Assembly (NCBI GenBank): GCA_937952245.1
Contig: CALFYS010000078.1
Span: forward strand, 1 to 32,114
Reading direction: 5' to 3'
DNA from: an uncultured Alphaproteobacteria bacterium
GTDB lineage: Bacteria; Pseudomonadota; Alphaproteobacteria; Puniceispirillales; UBA1172
DNA: 32,114 nt
The position numbers were made by a program, and so were the translations under genes. Shown here in pieces: positions 8,288-16,384 of the stretch. The first letter of the stretch is position 1; each line of letters starts with the position of its first letter. The notes beneath the pieces are model-generated. The model saw nothing but the letters and a program-made list of their open reading frames with translations, ran no database searches and had not been told where the DNA came from.

Positions 8288-8963
8288 CCATCACCGCCGC
8301 CCAAACAGACGCCACCACGTTAAAGGCAAAATACAAAAGGCCGAACCCGCAACCGAGGTTGATCAAAACCCATGTCCTCTGGCTGATCATATGGCGGACG
8401 GCGGCGATAAACCCCGCGCAAATAAAGCACCAAAAAACCGATGATGCCATGAACCCTGCCAGAAACACGGCAAAGGCTTTGCCCGTGGGGTCGCTCACCC
8501 CAAGGCTGGTGATGGTGCCGCCCAACCCCGCCCAATAGGTGATGTTCATCGGGTTGGATAAAGACACCGCCGCGCCAACCGACAGGCCTGATTTTAGGGT
8601 GTTTTCGTCAAGCGGGCTTGCATCAAGTAGGCTTGCTTCAGGTGAGCCAGTTTCAGATGCGGTTTTGATTTGGGGGAGAGGGCTGGCGGCGTCTTTGAAA
8701 CTGCCATAGGCCAGATAAGCCAAAAGCCCACCGCCAAAAATTGCCATTGGCAGTTGCACCGCATCAATCTGAAACAACACCGCCGCGCCGCCCAACCCCA
8801 AGATCGCCCAAGTCAAATCCCCCACCAATGAGCCGATTTGAACATGAAAAGCTGGCCAAAACCCGCCTTTGATGCCGCGTTTTAAACTTAAGGTGAAGAT
8901 CGCCCCCGGCGCGGCGTTAAACAAAAACCCCAACGCCACGGCGGATAAGAATAATTCAACCAT
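8283..8963 (-). CDS. LysE/RhtB family amino-acid exporter
   Basis: A 226-aa inner-membrane protein with about six hydrophobic helices. It opens with the family-type LFNAAPGAIFTLSLKRGIKGGF segment (helix 1 and the conserved glycine/proline turn) and has SLSNPMNITYWAGLGG before helix 4. The family exports amino acids such as lysine, threonine or homoserine lactone by proton exchange; the substrate here cannot be told. The loop between helices 3 and 4 (about residues 88-125) is long, polar and slightly repetitive (SPEASLLDASPLDE). It starts 18 bases after the CoA-transferase gene and is probably co-transcribed with it. Confidence 0.85.
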   Translation of the reverse strand: MVELFLSAVALGFLFNAAPGAIFTLSLKRGIKGGFWPAFHVQIGSLVGDLTWAILGLGGAAVLFQIDAVQLPMAIFGGGLLAYLAYGSFKDAASPLPQIKTASETGSPEASLLDASPLDENTLKSGLSVGAAVSLSNPMNITYWAGLGGTITSLGVSDPTGKAFAVFLAGFMASSVFWCFICAGFIAAVRHMISQRTWVLINLGCGFGLLYFAFNVVASVWAAVMG

Positions 8964-8981
8964 GGGTTCGATGGATCCTGA

Positions 8982-10178
8982 TCAGATCACCCCTTTGGTG
9001 GCAAAGGCCTTGATGTCCTCATCGGAATAGCCCAATTCCGCCAAGATTTCAGCATTATGCTGACCCAATCGGGCGGGTGGAGACCGATAGCTCGGCCCAT
9101 CATCATCGGCGCCAAAAGCCGCTGTCACCGCGCGAAAATCTTGGTCAGGCGCGTTCGGGGCAGGGAAGGTGAGGGTGGATTTGCGCGCTTTCGTTTGATC
9201 GCTGGTGAGGGCTTCATCAAGATCACGGATACGCGCCGCGGGCACGCCGCCTTCGTTTAAAATCGCCTCCCATTCATCGGCGGTCTTTGTGGCGATAATT
9301 TCGGTCAGCAGCGCTTCATCTTCATCACGTCTTTTGGTGATGTCATCAATGCTCATGTCTTTGACCAAATCGGCCAGATCATCCCGCCCCAGCACCCGCC
9401 ACATCCGTTCGTTTTGCTTGGCGGTGAATGTCCCGATCATGACTCGCGCATCAGCGGCATCAAAACAGCCATAAGCCGCGATATAATTGCGGCCTTGGGG
9501 GGCGCGTTCCGGCGTTTTGCCCGAAACACTATGGGTGACAACGCTGGAGGCCATAAAGGTGATGGCGCAATCCAACATCGCGACATCCAGATGCTGGCCT
9601 TCGCCGGTTCGCTCACGGCGGAGCAGTGCTGATGAAATGGCAAACGCCGCTTGCGCGCCCGTGCCGTAATCCAGCATGGGGGAGCCAACCAACACCGATT
9701 GATCCGGGAAGCCGGTGGTCTCCATCAATCCGCTATAGGCTTGGATGACGTTATCAAACGCGCCATGCTCACTTTTCGGGCCGGTATGCCCAAAGCCCGT
9801 CATGGAACAATAAATAATCCCCGGTTTAATCTTCTTCAGATTGTCGTAACTAAAGCCAAGTTTGGCCAGTGTTCCGCATTTGAAGTTTTCCACCAAGACA
9901 TCCGCCGAGGCCACCAATTTGGTGAAAATGGCTTTGCCTTCTTCGGATTTCAGATCAACGGTGATGGCGCGTTTGTTGCTGCCTTGGGATAGGAAATGGA
10001 TTCCCATCATATCGCGGTTTAGCTCTTCGTTAAGGCCAATTTCGCGGCTCATATCACTGGCGTCGTGGCTTTCCACTTTGATGACATCCGCGCCCAGCAA
10101 CGCCAGCTGATACGTGGCAAATGGCCCCGCCAAAACATGGGTTAAATCTAAAACCCTGATCCCTTCAAACGCTTGCAT
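8982..10178 (-). CDS. CaiB/BaiF family (class III) CoA-transferase
   Basis: Class III CoA-transferases move CoA between carboxylic acids. The 398-aa protein has the family start GIRVLDLTHVLAGPFATYQLALLGADVIKVE, the VDLKSEEGKAIFTKLV and DVLVENFKCG segments, and the probable catalytic aspartate Asp170 in MLDYGTG, corresponding to Asp169 of formyl-CoA transferase. The acids used cannot be deduced: formyl/oxalyl, carnitine, bile acid, succinyl-citramalate and others share this fold. It precedes lysE closely and follows the membrane hydroxylase gene by 123 bases, all on the minus strand. Confidence 0.92.
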   Translation of the reverse strand: MQAFEGIRVLDLTHVLAGPFATYQLALLGADVIKVESHDASDMSREIGLNEELNRDMMGIHFLSQGSNKRAITVDLKSEEGKAIFTKLVASADVLVENFKCGTLAKLGFSYDNLKKIKPGIIYCSMTGFGHTGPKSEHGAFDNVIQAYSGLMETTGFPDQSVLVGSPMLDYGTGAQAAFAISSALLRRERTGEGQHLDVAMLDCAITFMASSVVTHSVSGKTPERAPQGRNYIAAYGCFDAADARVMIGTFTAKQNERMWRVLGRDDLADLVKDMSIDDITKRRDEDEALLTEIIATKTADEWEAILNEGGVPAARIRDLDEALTSDQTKARKSTLTFPAPNAPDQDFRAVTAAFGADDDGPSYRSPPARLGQHNAEILAELGYSDEDIKAFATKGVI

Positions 10179-10301
10179 TGATCTCCAGCCTCATTCATTT
10201 GAAATTTAAAATTACATCAAATGAGCGTGGCACAGTTTTTATTTTTGGCAATCAAAATTATTGCCATCAATCCAACAAGAGTGGGGGTGATGAGGTTGGC
10301 G

Positions 10302-11348
10302 CTACCCTGATGATTTTTGATCGTTCCGGATGCGTTTGTTCATGCGGGCGCGGGCTTCGGGCGTGCCATCATGAAACGTGCCAAAGAAAACATCCCACGG
10401 CATATCAACCGAACCATAATTGCATTCAAAATAACGGTGGTGCAGCTGATGGTGGAAATGGCCAATCGCAAGGCGGCGCTTGTTTTTGATCAGCAACGCA
10501 TCAAACCCAGTATGGCCAAAGGTTGCGCCTAAGGCCAGCAGGTAAAAATGCAGGATAATATGCATCGGATGGGTGGGGATGACAAAATGGATCAACACCG
10601 ATGAGAAATAGAGCAAATGTTCCACCGGATGCATGGCGATCCCTGAAAACGGCCCGACATTGACATTGCGGTGATGCAGGGCGTGGAAACGATCATAAAA
10701 AGGCTTGAGGTGCAAAATACGGTGGACGACATAGAAATGGAAGGAAATCCACATGGAAATCAACGGCATGGCAAGGATTGTCCAAACCGGAGCATCAGCA
10801 AAACTGATGGTGGCGATATGGCCATTGGCCATGGCCATCATCATGATAATCTCAAACCCTGTCCAGATGCCAACGCCGCTGATAATGCTCCAGAACATAT
10901 TGTCGTAAAGCTGATTGTTGAAGAGAAACCGACTGCCTTTTGAAAGAAACTGCGGGACGTATTTAAGGTCAATATCTTGCGATTTTTGGCTGTAGAAATA
11001 ATAATGCAGCAGCCCCGTTACCCCAACAAAAACCAATAGATTTCGGGCATAGACCTGTAAAGCCCAGCCCCATTCAAGGGTTGTTGTTGCCGCAAGGCTT
11101 GGGGTGGCAAGCCCATAGACCAAGACCGCCAAGGCGATGCAAATCGTGGCTTCTGATACCACCAGCCAGCCATCACGATAATACACCCACGCGTCACGCC
11201 AGCGGATCGGCCATGAAAACAGCGGGTTGTTATCAATCGGGAAATCGGGATGGAAATTCCATTCTTGGCGTTTGTTTTTCGCAAGATTGTCATGCGCAGG
11301 ATTTGAGTGGCCAGTCGTCGCTTCGGTCCCAGTCGTCGCTTCGGTCAT
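10302..11348 (-). CDS. Fatty acid hydroxylase / sterol desaturase superfamily membrane protein
   Basis: An integral-membrane non-haem di-iron oxygenase of about 348 aa. The histidine clusters that bind iron are HFYVVHRILH (204-213), HALHH (222-226) and HFHHQLHHRYF (297-307), with HPVEH between. Four or more hydrophobic helices flank them. The superfamily covers sterol C4/C5 oxidases, fatty-acid and carotenoid hydroxylases; at this length it resembles the sterol desaturase-like group and is about twice as long as CrtZ beta-carotene hydroxylase, so a carotenoid role is not favoured despite the crt genes 10 kb away. I chose ATG 11348 (GGAAG upstream); ATG 11360 or GTG 11390 are in-frame alternatives. 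Confidence 0.85.
   Translation of the reverse strand: MTEATTGTEATTGHSNPAHDNLAKNKRQEWNFHPDFPIDNNPLFSWPIRWRDAWVYYRDGWLVVSEATICIALAVLVYGLATPSLAATTTLEWGWALQVYARNLLVFVGVTGLLHYYFYSQKSQDIDLKYVPQFLSKGSRFLFNNQLYDNMFWSIISGVGIWTGFEIIMMMAMANGHIATISFADAPVWTILAMPLISMWISFHFYVVHRILHLKPFYDRFHALHHRNVNVGPFSGIAMHPVEHLLYFSSVLIHFVIPTHPMHIILHFYLLALGATFGHTGFDALLIKNKRRLAIGHFHHQLHHRYFECNYGSVDMPWDVFFGTFHDGTPEARARMNKRIRNDQKSSG
11311..11346 (-). repeat. 18-bp perfect tandem duplication at the 5' end of the hydroxylase gene
   Basis: CCAGTCGTCGCTTCGGTC occurs twice head-to-tail (11311-11328 and 11329-11346). In the hydroxylase frame it encodes TEATTG twice, immediately after the chosen start Met. It looks like a recent slip or local duplication in a disordered N terminus and could vary in copy number between strains. 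Confidence 0.9.
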
Positions 11349-11484
11349 TATCGCTTCCATCCTCTTTTGCCATATGTAATCTTCGATCACTTCATCCTAA
11401 ATTTGCACCGATGGCAAGCCTTGTTTTTATCCCTTGATCCTGTTTAGGATAGACCCAGAATAATGACGAAGACGAGGGCATCCC

Positions 11485-12180
11485 ATGCGGGTAATCGGAA
11501 TATTAGGCGGCATGAGCTGGCAAAGCACCGCGCTTTATTATGACGCGATCAATAAAGGGGTTGCGGCGCGCTTGGGCGGGTTGCATTCGGCGGAATTGGT
11601 GCTGTATTCGGTTGATTTCGGGGTGATCGAACAGCTTCAACATCAAGGCGATTGGGATGGCGCGGCGGCGATTATGGCAGAGGCAGGGCGGCGTTTGGCG
11701 GCGGCAGGAGCCGAAGCGATTTTAATCGCCACCAACACCATGCATAAACGCGCCGATGATGTTGCCCGTGCTTCTGGCGTGCCGCTTTTGCATATCGCCG
11801 ATGCCACGGGCAAGGCGATTACAGATCAAGGCTTTAAAAAACCGCTGTTATTGGCCACCGCCTTTACCATGGAACAGGATTTTTATACCGCCCGCCTGAT
11901 TGATGGCTTTGGTCTTGATGTGGTGATCCCTGATGCTGAAGATCGGCAGGAGATTCACCGCGTTATTTATGATGAATTGTGCCAAGGTCAGGTCAAGGAT
12001 GACTCGCGCCAGATGTATCAAGACATCATGGCGAAATATGCCGATGAAACTGATTGTGTGATTATGGGCTGTACGGAGATCACCATGTTAATCGGGGCGG
12101 AAGACGCGCCGCATCCGGTGTTTGATACCACCGCCTTACACGCTGAAGCGGCGGTCAATTTCGCCCTTAGCCAAGATTGA
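11485..12180 (+). CDS. YgeA-like aspartate/glutamate racemase
   Basis: The 231-aa protein is close in pattern to E. coli YgeA: GILGGMSWQSTALYYDAIN at the start, RLGGLHSAELVLYSVDF, TNTMHK, HIADATG, MEQDFY and GCTEI near the end. Classical members use two cysteines as the paired acid/base. Here the first position is Thr83 (in ATNTMHK) and only the second is Cys196. YgeA is known to have this same Thr/Cys pair and to act on L-Asp/L-Glu, so this is a subfamily trait and not a broken site. Product would be D-Asp or D-Glu, for peptidoglycan or amino-acid metabolism. The GFA-domain gene follows after 11 bases. Confidence 0.9.
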   Translation: MRVIGILGGMSWQSTALYYDAINKGVAARLGGLHSAELVLYSVDFGVIEQLQHQGDWDGAAAIMAEAGRRLAAAGAEAILIATNTMHKRADDVARASGVPLLHIADATGKAITDQGFKKPLLLATAFTMEQDFYTARLIDGFGLDVVIPDAEDRQEIHRVIYDELCQGQVKDDSRQMYQDIMAKYADETDCVIMGCTEITMLIGAEDAPHPVFDTTALHAEAAVNFALSQD

Positions 12181-12191
12181 AGAAGGGGGAG

Positions 12192-12572
12192 ATGATGGCA
12201 GACCAAGACAACCACATCACCGGATCATGCCATTGCGGTGCTGTTGTAATCGCGGTGCCGAAAGCAACTGATTTGAAAGACGCGGGCCGATGCGATTGTT
12301 CGCTTTGCCGCCGCCGCTGGGCGCCCACCGCCTCTGTCGCTTTGGGGGATTTGCATATCATCGAAGGTCAAGACGCGCTGACGCTTTATCAGTTTAACAC
12401 CCATGTTGCTGAACATTACTTTTGCAAGGTTTGCGGGACGTATATGTTTCATCGGCGGCGCAGTGACCCCAATGAATACGGCATTAATGTCGGTTGCTTT
12501 GATGGTGTTGATATGGCCGATTATCAAGATGCCCCTATCCATGATGGCGTGAACCACCCCTCAGACCAGTGA
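12192..12572 (+). CDS. GFA/CENP-V domain zinc protein
   Basis: A 126-aa protein of the glutathione-dependent formaldehyde-activating enzyme-like (GFA/CENP-V/Mss4 fold) family. The zinc-binding cysteines are seen as SCHCG near the N terminus, DCSLC in the middle and CKVCGTYMF later. Named members condense formaldehyde with glutathione, but most of this large family have no proven reaction, so no substrate is assigned. The start is ATG 12192 or 12195, both placed after an AAGGGGGAG ribosome-binding site; an upstream in-frame TTG overlaps the racemase end and is unlikely. Confidence 0.88.
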   Translation: MMADQDNHITGSCHCGAVVIAVPKATDLKDAGRCDCSLCRRRWAPTASVALGDLHIIEGQDALTLYQFNTHVAEHYFCKVCGTYMFHRRRSDPNEYGINVGCFDGVDMADYQDAPIHDGVNHPSDQ

Positions 12573-12677
12573 TAAAGTCAGGAAATATTGCAAAAAATTG
12601 CCGCCAATGCTGGACGGTTTGATGCCAGTGTCGTATTGATGACATGGATATAGATTGACTGAAGAATGGAACCCGTT

Positions 12678-13985
12678 ATGACAACCGCACCGCTGAAAAT
12701 TGCTATTGCAGGTCTTGGTACTGTTGGGGCTGAAACCGCCCGCCAAGTGCTTGATCACGCTGACCATATCGCATCTCGCGCTGGCCGTGCTTTGAGTTTG
12801 ACGGCGGTCTCCGCAAGAGACGCCAGCCGTGACCGCGGGTTTTCCATGGATGGCATTGCTTTTGAAGCGGATCCTGTTGCGCTGGCAAAGCGCGATGATG
12901 TGGATATTGTGATCGAATTGATCGGCGGTGAAGATGGCCCGGCGTTGGATTTGATCGAAACCGCGTTGAATAACGGCAAATCGGTGGTCACCGCCAATAA
13001 AGCTTTATTGGCTAAACATGGCGCAAGACTGGCGGTATTGGCGGAGGCTAAATCCGTTCATCTTGCGGGGGAAGCCTCCGTTGCTGGCGGGATCCCATCG
13101 CTGAAAATGTTGCGCGAAGGGCTTGCCGCCAATCGCATCAGTCGGATTTCAGGGATTTTAAACGGCACGTGCAATTACATTCTATCGACCATGGAAACCA
13201 CAGGGCGTGATTTTGATGATGTCCTGAAAGAAGCCCAAGATTTAGGCTATGCCGAAGCTGACCCTAGTTTTGACGTTGATGGGATTGATGCCGCCCATAA
13301 ACTGGCGCTGTTGACTTCAATCGGGTTTGGCACATTGCCGGATTTTGACGCGATTGATATTACCGGCATCCGTTCGGTCAGCGCCGTTGATATTAATTCC
13401 GCCGCCAATATCGGTTATGCCATCCGGTTGTTGGCGATTGCTGAAAACCGTGGGGGCAATATTGTCGCCAGTGTTCAGCCCACCATGGTGCCGCTATCAT
13501 CAGGGCTGGCCAAGGTTGATGGGCCGTTAAACGCGGTTGCTGTTGAAGGCCAACCTTTAGGAAGCGTGATCGCCGTTGGCCCAGGGGCAGGGGCAGGAGC
13601 AACCGCATCGGCAGTTTTGGCGGATTTGGTTGAAGTGGCGGCAGGCCGTGCCGCGCCATTCTTTGGGTGCAAAGCAGACCAATTAACGCCCGCGTCCAAC
13701 AATGGCAGCGCGGATTACACCGCCCGCTTTTATCTGCGCTTAACCGTATATGATCGCCCCGGCGTGCTGGCGGATGTCACCGCGGTCTTGCGTGATCATC
13801 ATGTTTCGGTGGAATCAATCCTGCAACAAGGGCGCGCCGCCGAAGGCGGTAATGGCACGGTTCCTGTTGTCTTGACCACCCATGACATCAACAACAGTGA
13901 GATGACCGCGGCGATTAAAGAGATCAAAGCTCTGGATGCGGTGACCGCCGACCCAACGGTGATGATTATCAGCGGGGAAGGTTAA
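12678..13985 (+). CDS. hom: Homoserine dehydrogenase
   Basis: Reduces aspartate semialdehyde to homoserine on the way to threonine, methionine and isoleucine. It is a stand-alone enzyme, not fused to aspartokinase. The N-terminal Rossmann domain has GLGTVGAETARQVL; the catalytic domain has TANKALLAKHG, GGIPSLKMLREGL, GILNGTCNYIL and GYAEADPSFDVDGIDAAHKL; the last 80 residues are an ACT domain (LTVYDRPGVLADVTAVL) for feedback control, usually by threonine. ATG 12678 begins just before the dinucleotide fold; ATG 12666, four codons upstream, is also possible. recJ follows after 4 bases. Confidence 0.97.
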   Translation: MTTAPLKIAIAGLGTVGAETARQVLDHADHIASRAGRALSLTAVSARDASRDRGFSMDGIAFEADPVALAKRDDVDIVIELIGGEDGPALDLIETALNNGKSVVTANKALLAKHGARLAVLAEAKSVHLAGEASVAGGIPSLKMLREGLAANRISRISGILNGTCNYILSTMETTGRDFDDVLKEAQDLGYAEADPSFDVDGIDAAHKLALLTSIGFGTLPDFDAIDITGIRSVSAVDINSAANIGYAIRLLAIAENRGGNIVASVQPTMVPLSSGLAKVDGPLNAVAVEGQPLGSVIAVGPGAGAGATASAVLADLVEVAAGRAAPFFGCKADQLTPASNNGSADYTARFYLRLTVYDRPGVLADVTAVLRDHHVSVESILQQGRAAEGGNGTVPVVLTTHDINNSEMTAAIKEIKALDAVTADPTVMIISGEG

Positions 13986-13989
13986 TCCC

Positions 13990-15768
13990 ATGCCAGACCA
14001 AGCGCTTTCAGCCACCGGTGCGGATTGGCAATATCATCCGCCAGCACCGCATTTTGCTGAAGGTTTGGTTGAAGCCACGGGAATGCCACTGGCCTTGGCG
14101 ATTGCCCTTGCCCAGCGCGGCATCACAAAAGACAATGTGGAATCATGGCTCGCCCCTAAAATCCGTGATTTAATGCCGGATCCTTCAAGTTTCACTGATC
14201 TTGATCAAGCGGTGGAACGGCTGATCAAAGCGGTTGAAAAAGGGGAGATGATCGGCATTTTTGGCGATTATGATGTCGATGGCGCGTCCTCCGCCGCGGT
14301 TTTGCATGATATTTTAACCCCCCTAGGATGCACGGTGAGCATCCATATCCCTGATCGTTTCAGTGAAGGTTATGGGCCAAACCTGCCGGCGTTGGAAAAA
14401 CTGAAAGCCCAAGGGTGCAGCTTGATCATCACGGTGGATTGCGGGATCACCGCCCATGGGCCCATCGCGGCAACGGTGGAAGCAGGGGTTGATGTCATTA
14501 TCATTGACCACCATATCGCCGGGCCTGATTTGCCCCAAGCCTTGGCGGTGGTGAATCCCAACCGTCTGGAAGATGATGGGCGTTATGGCTATCTCGCCGC
14601 CGCTGGTGTTTGTTTCATGGTGATGGCGGGGCTGATGCGGGGGTTGCGCCAGAAAGGCTTTTTCACCGATAAGCCTGAACCAAAATTAATGGCATCCCTT
14701 GATTTGGTGGCTTTGGCAACGGTGGCTGATGTCGTGCCAATGACGGGGCTGAACCGCGCTTATGTCCGCTCTGGTCTTCAGGTCATGGCGGGGCGGGAAC
14801 GTTTTGGCCTTGCGGCTTTGGCCGATGTCTCGCGCATGACAAATGCCCCTGATGCTTATGCGCTGGGGTTTTTATTAGGCCCACGGATTAACGCTGGCGG
14901 CCGCATTGGTCATTCCAGCCTTGGGGTCAATCTCTTGACCAGCCATGATCATGGCGAGGCTGAACGGCTGGCGGCGGAATTGGACGCGCTGAACACCCAG
15001 CGCAAAGCCATTGAACTGGAGGTCACCACCGCCGCCATCGCCCAGATTGAAAAGCAATATGGTGATGCTGAATTGCCGCCGGTGATTATGGTGGCGGGTG
15101 AAGATTGGAACCAAGGGGTAATCGGTATTTCCGCAGGCCGCTTGAAAGAACATTTTGACCGCCCTGCCGCGGTCATCAGCGTCACCACCACCGCCGATGG
15201 CAAGAAAATTGGCAAAGCCTCCGCACGGTCAGTCGCTCCGTTTCAATTGGGGGCCGCGGTGATCGCCGCCCATCAACATGGCTTGCTTGAGGCCGGCGGC
15301 GGGCATGATATGGCGGCAGGCTTCACCATTGATATGGAACAATTGGATGCGTTTCAGGCGTTTATGATCGCCCGCGCCCGTGCTGATTTCGGGGGGGATG
15401 CGCCCGCGCGGAAAATCACCATTGATGCGCCGCTTTCGCCGCAAGCCGCTAATCTGGCGTTATTGGATTGGATGGATCAAGCGGGGCCTTATGGCACTGG
15501 GTTTGACCCCCTGATGTTTTTATTGGATGGCGTTACCCTTGGGCCTGTCCGCAAGATTGGCAAAGATCAAAACCATATGGCGGTTGCCATCAGTGATGGC
15601 ATGGCGCGGCTTGATGGGATTGCCTTTAATGTGGCGGGCACGGCATTAGGCGATGCTTTATTATCCGCCTCTGATGGGCGTCCGGTTCAGATCATCGGGC
15701 GGCTCAACCGCAATCGTTTCAGGGATCGTGAAACCGCGCAATTGTTGATCAGCGATATAAAAATATAA
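13990..15768 (+). CDS. recJ: RecJ single-stranded-DNA 5'-3' exonuclease
   Basis: RecJ degrades single-stranded DNA 5' to 3' in RecF-pathway recombination, mismatch and base-excision repair. The 592-aa protein contains the DHH phosphoesterase motifs: FGDYDVDGASSAA (about 91-103), VDCG (149-152) and DHH (173-175), followed by GPRINAGGRIGHSSLG and the DHHA1 nucleic-acid domain with GGGHDMAAGF, then the OB-fold part. Length and motif order are normal. It lies 4 bases after hom, the same neighbour pair as in many alphaproteobacteria. Confidence 0.97.
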   Translation: MPDQALSATGADWQYHPPAPHFAEGLVEATGMPLALAIALAQRGITKDNVESWLAPKIRDLMPDPSSFTDLDQAVERLIKAVEKGEMIGIFGDYDVDGASSAAVLHDILTPLGCTVSIHIPDRFSEGYGPNLPALEKLKAQGCSLIITVDCGITAHGPIAATVEAGVDVIIIDHHIAGPDLPQALAVVNPNRLEDDGRYGYLAAAGVCFMVMAGLMRGLRQKGFFTDKPEPKLMASLDLVALATVADVVPMTGLNRAYVRSGLQVMAGRERFGLAALADVSRMTNAPDAYALGFLLGPRINAGGRIGHSSLGVNLLTSHDHGEAERLAAELDALNTQRKAIELEVTTAAIAQIEKQYGDAELPPVIMVAGEDWNQGVIGISAGRLKEHFDRPAAVISVTTTADGKKIGKASARSVAPFQLGAAVIAAHQHGLLEAGGGHDMAAGFTIDMEQLDAFQAFMIARARADFGGDAPARKITIDAPLSPQAANLALLDWMDQAGPYGTGFDPLMFLLDGVTLGPVRKIGKDQNHMAVAISDGMARLDGIAFNVAGTALGDALLSASDGRPVQIIGRLNRNRFRDRETAQLLISDIKI

Positions 15769-15843
15769 TTTTTTTCTTAAAATTTTTAGATTTAATGGCT
15801 TGATTTACCCCGGGGTTTTGAGTAGTACTAATCACGCTTCTAT

Positions 15844-15919
15844 GACCCGTTCGTCTAGAGGCCTAGGACACTGGCCTTTCACGCCGGCAACACGGGTTCG
15901 AATCCCGTACGGGTCGCCA
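15844..15919 (+). tRNA. tRNA-Glu (anticodon UUC)
   Basis: The acceptor stem GACCCGT (15844-15850) pairs with ACGGGTC (15909-15915), followed by discriminator G and an encoded CCA (15917-15919). The anticodon arm CTGGC-CTTTCAC-GCCGG presents TTC. The T arm contains GGTTCGAATCC. Total 76 nt, a normal class I tRNA. Confidence 0.97.
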
Positions 15920-15952
15920 TTTTTGGATCAGTTCTTTAATTGAGGCCAAAAT

Positions 15953-15983
15953 AAAAAAACCGCATGAATTCATGCGGTTTTTT
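15953..15983. terminator. Bidirectional terminator between tRNA-Glu and the 97-aa gene
   Basis: A perfect palindrome ACCGCATG-AATT-CATGCGGT sits between an A run (15953-15959) and a T run (15978-15983), so it can stop transcription from both sides: the tRNA on the + strand, and the gene ending at 16002 on the minus strand. Confidence 0.92.
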
Positions 15984-16001
15984 CGTCTCTGAAATATCAG
16001 T

Positions 16002-16295
16002 TTATTTCTTTGCTGGCTTTGCCGCCTCGCTCGCCTTTGGGCGTGAAACTGTCTTCAGGGCAGGTTCAACACGGCCAAGCGCGTTCAGCGCGTCCTGCAG
16101 GCTGCCAATGGCTTTATCAACGGATTCAGCCGCTTTTGCCATCGCATCATCATTTTCAGACGCGTCACCAACCATGATTTCCCAACCAATCTTGGTGAGG
16201 TTCTGTTCAATCGTTACCAGTTTTTTGCTATAGCCTGCGCGAATCTTCTGAATTTCGCGCATCCGCTTAATTGCAAGTTTTGTATCCTTATCCAT
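16002..16295 (-). CDS. Small charged protein of unknown function
   Basis: A 97-aa protein I do not recognise. It is soluble, rich in charged residues, and probably mostly helical: residues 1-35 are basic (KLAIKRMREIQKIRAGYSKKL), the middle is acidic and could form a coiled coil (ASENDDAMAKAAESVDKAIGSLQDALNAL), and the tail is a lysine/alanine/proline stretch ending KPAKK. It has an excellent AAGGAG ribosome-binding site eight bases before the ATG and its own terminator, so it is likely expressed as a single gene. The basic tail could mean nucleic-acid or ribosome association, but that is a guess. Confidence 0.7.
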   Translation of the reverse strand: MDKDTKLAIKRMREIQKIRAGYSKKLVTIEQNLTKIGWEIMVGDASENDDAMAKAAESVDKAIGSLQDALNALGRVEPALKTVSRPKASEAAKPAKK

Positions 16296-16346
16296 TCGAA
16301 TTCTCCTTGGCGGCAGGATGTGATGAGGTCATCTCATACCACAGAT

Positions 16347-16364
16347 TATTAGATATTTCTAATA
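16347..16364. repeat. AT-rich palindrome upstream of the 97-aa gene
   Basis: TATTAGA, TATT, TCTAATA: seven-base arms about 50-70 bases upstream of the start of the 97-aa gene, within the 89-base gap after the persulfide-dioxygenase gene. Position fits an operator or promoter element for the small gene. Confidence 0.35.
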
Positions 16365-16384
16365 TTTACGATCATTCAAATGGG

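Noticed and set aside
10302..11348. Carotenoid hydroxylase making an antenna pigment for proteorhodopsin
   Set aside because: The histidine motifs fit the wider di-iron superfamily, but the protein is about twice CrtZ length and lies 8 kb from the cluster with other genes between.
11485..12180. Inactive racemase because the first catalytic cysteine is missing
   Set aside because: The threonine at that place matches the atypical but active YgeA-type site, so loss of function is not implied.
15769..15843. Promoter for tRNA-Glu
   Set aside because: A TTGATT followed 17 bases later by TAGTAC is present, but the -10 box is poor and the AT-rich context makes chance matches easy.
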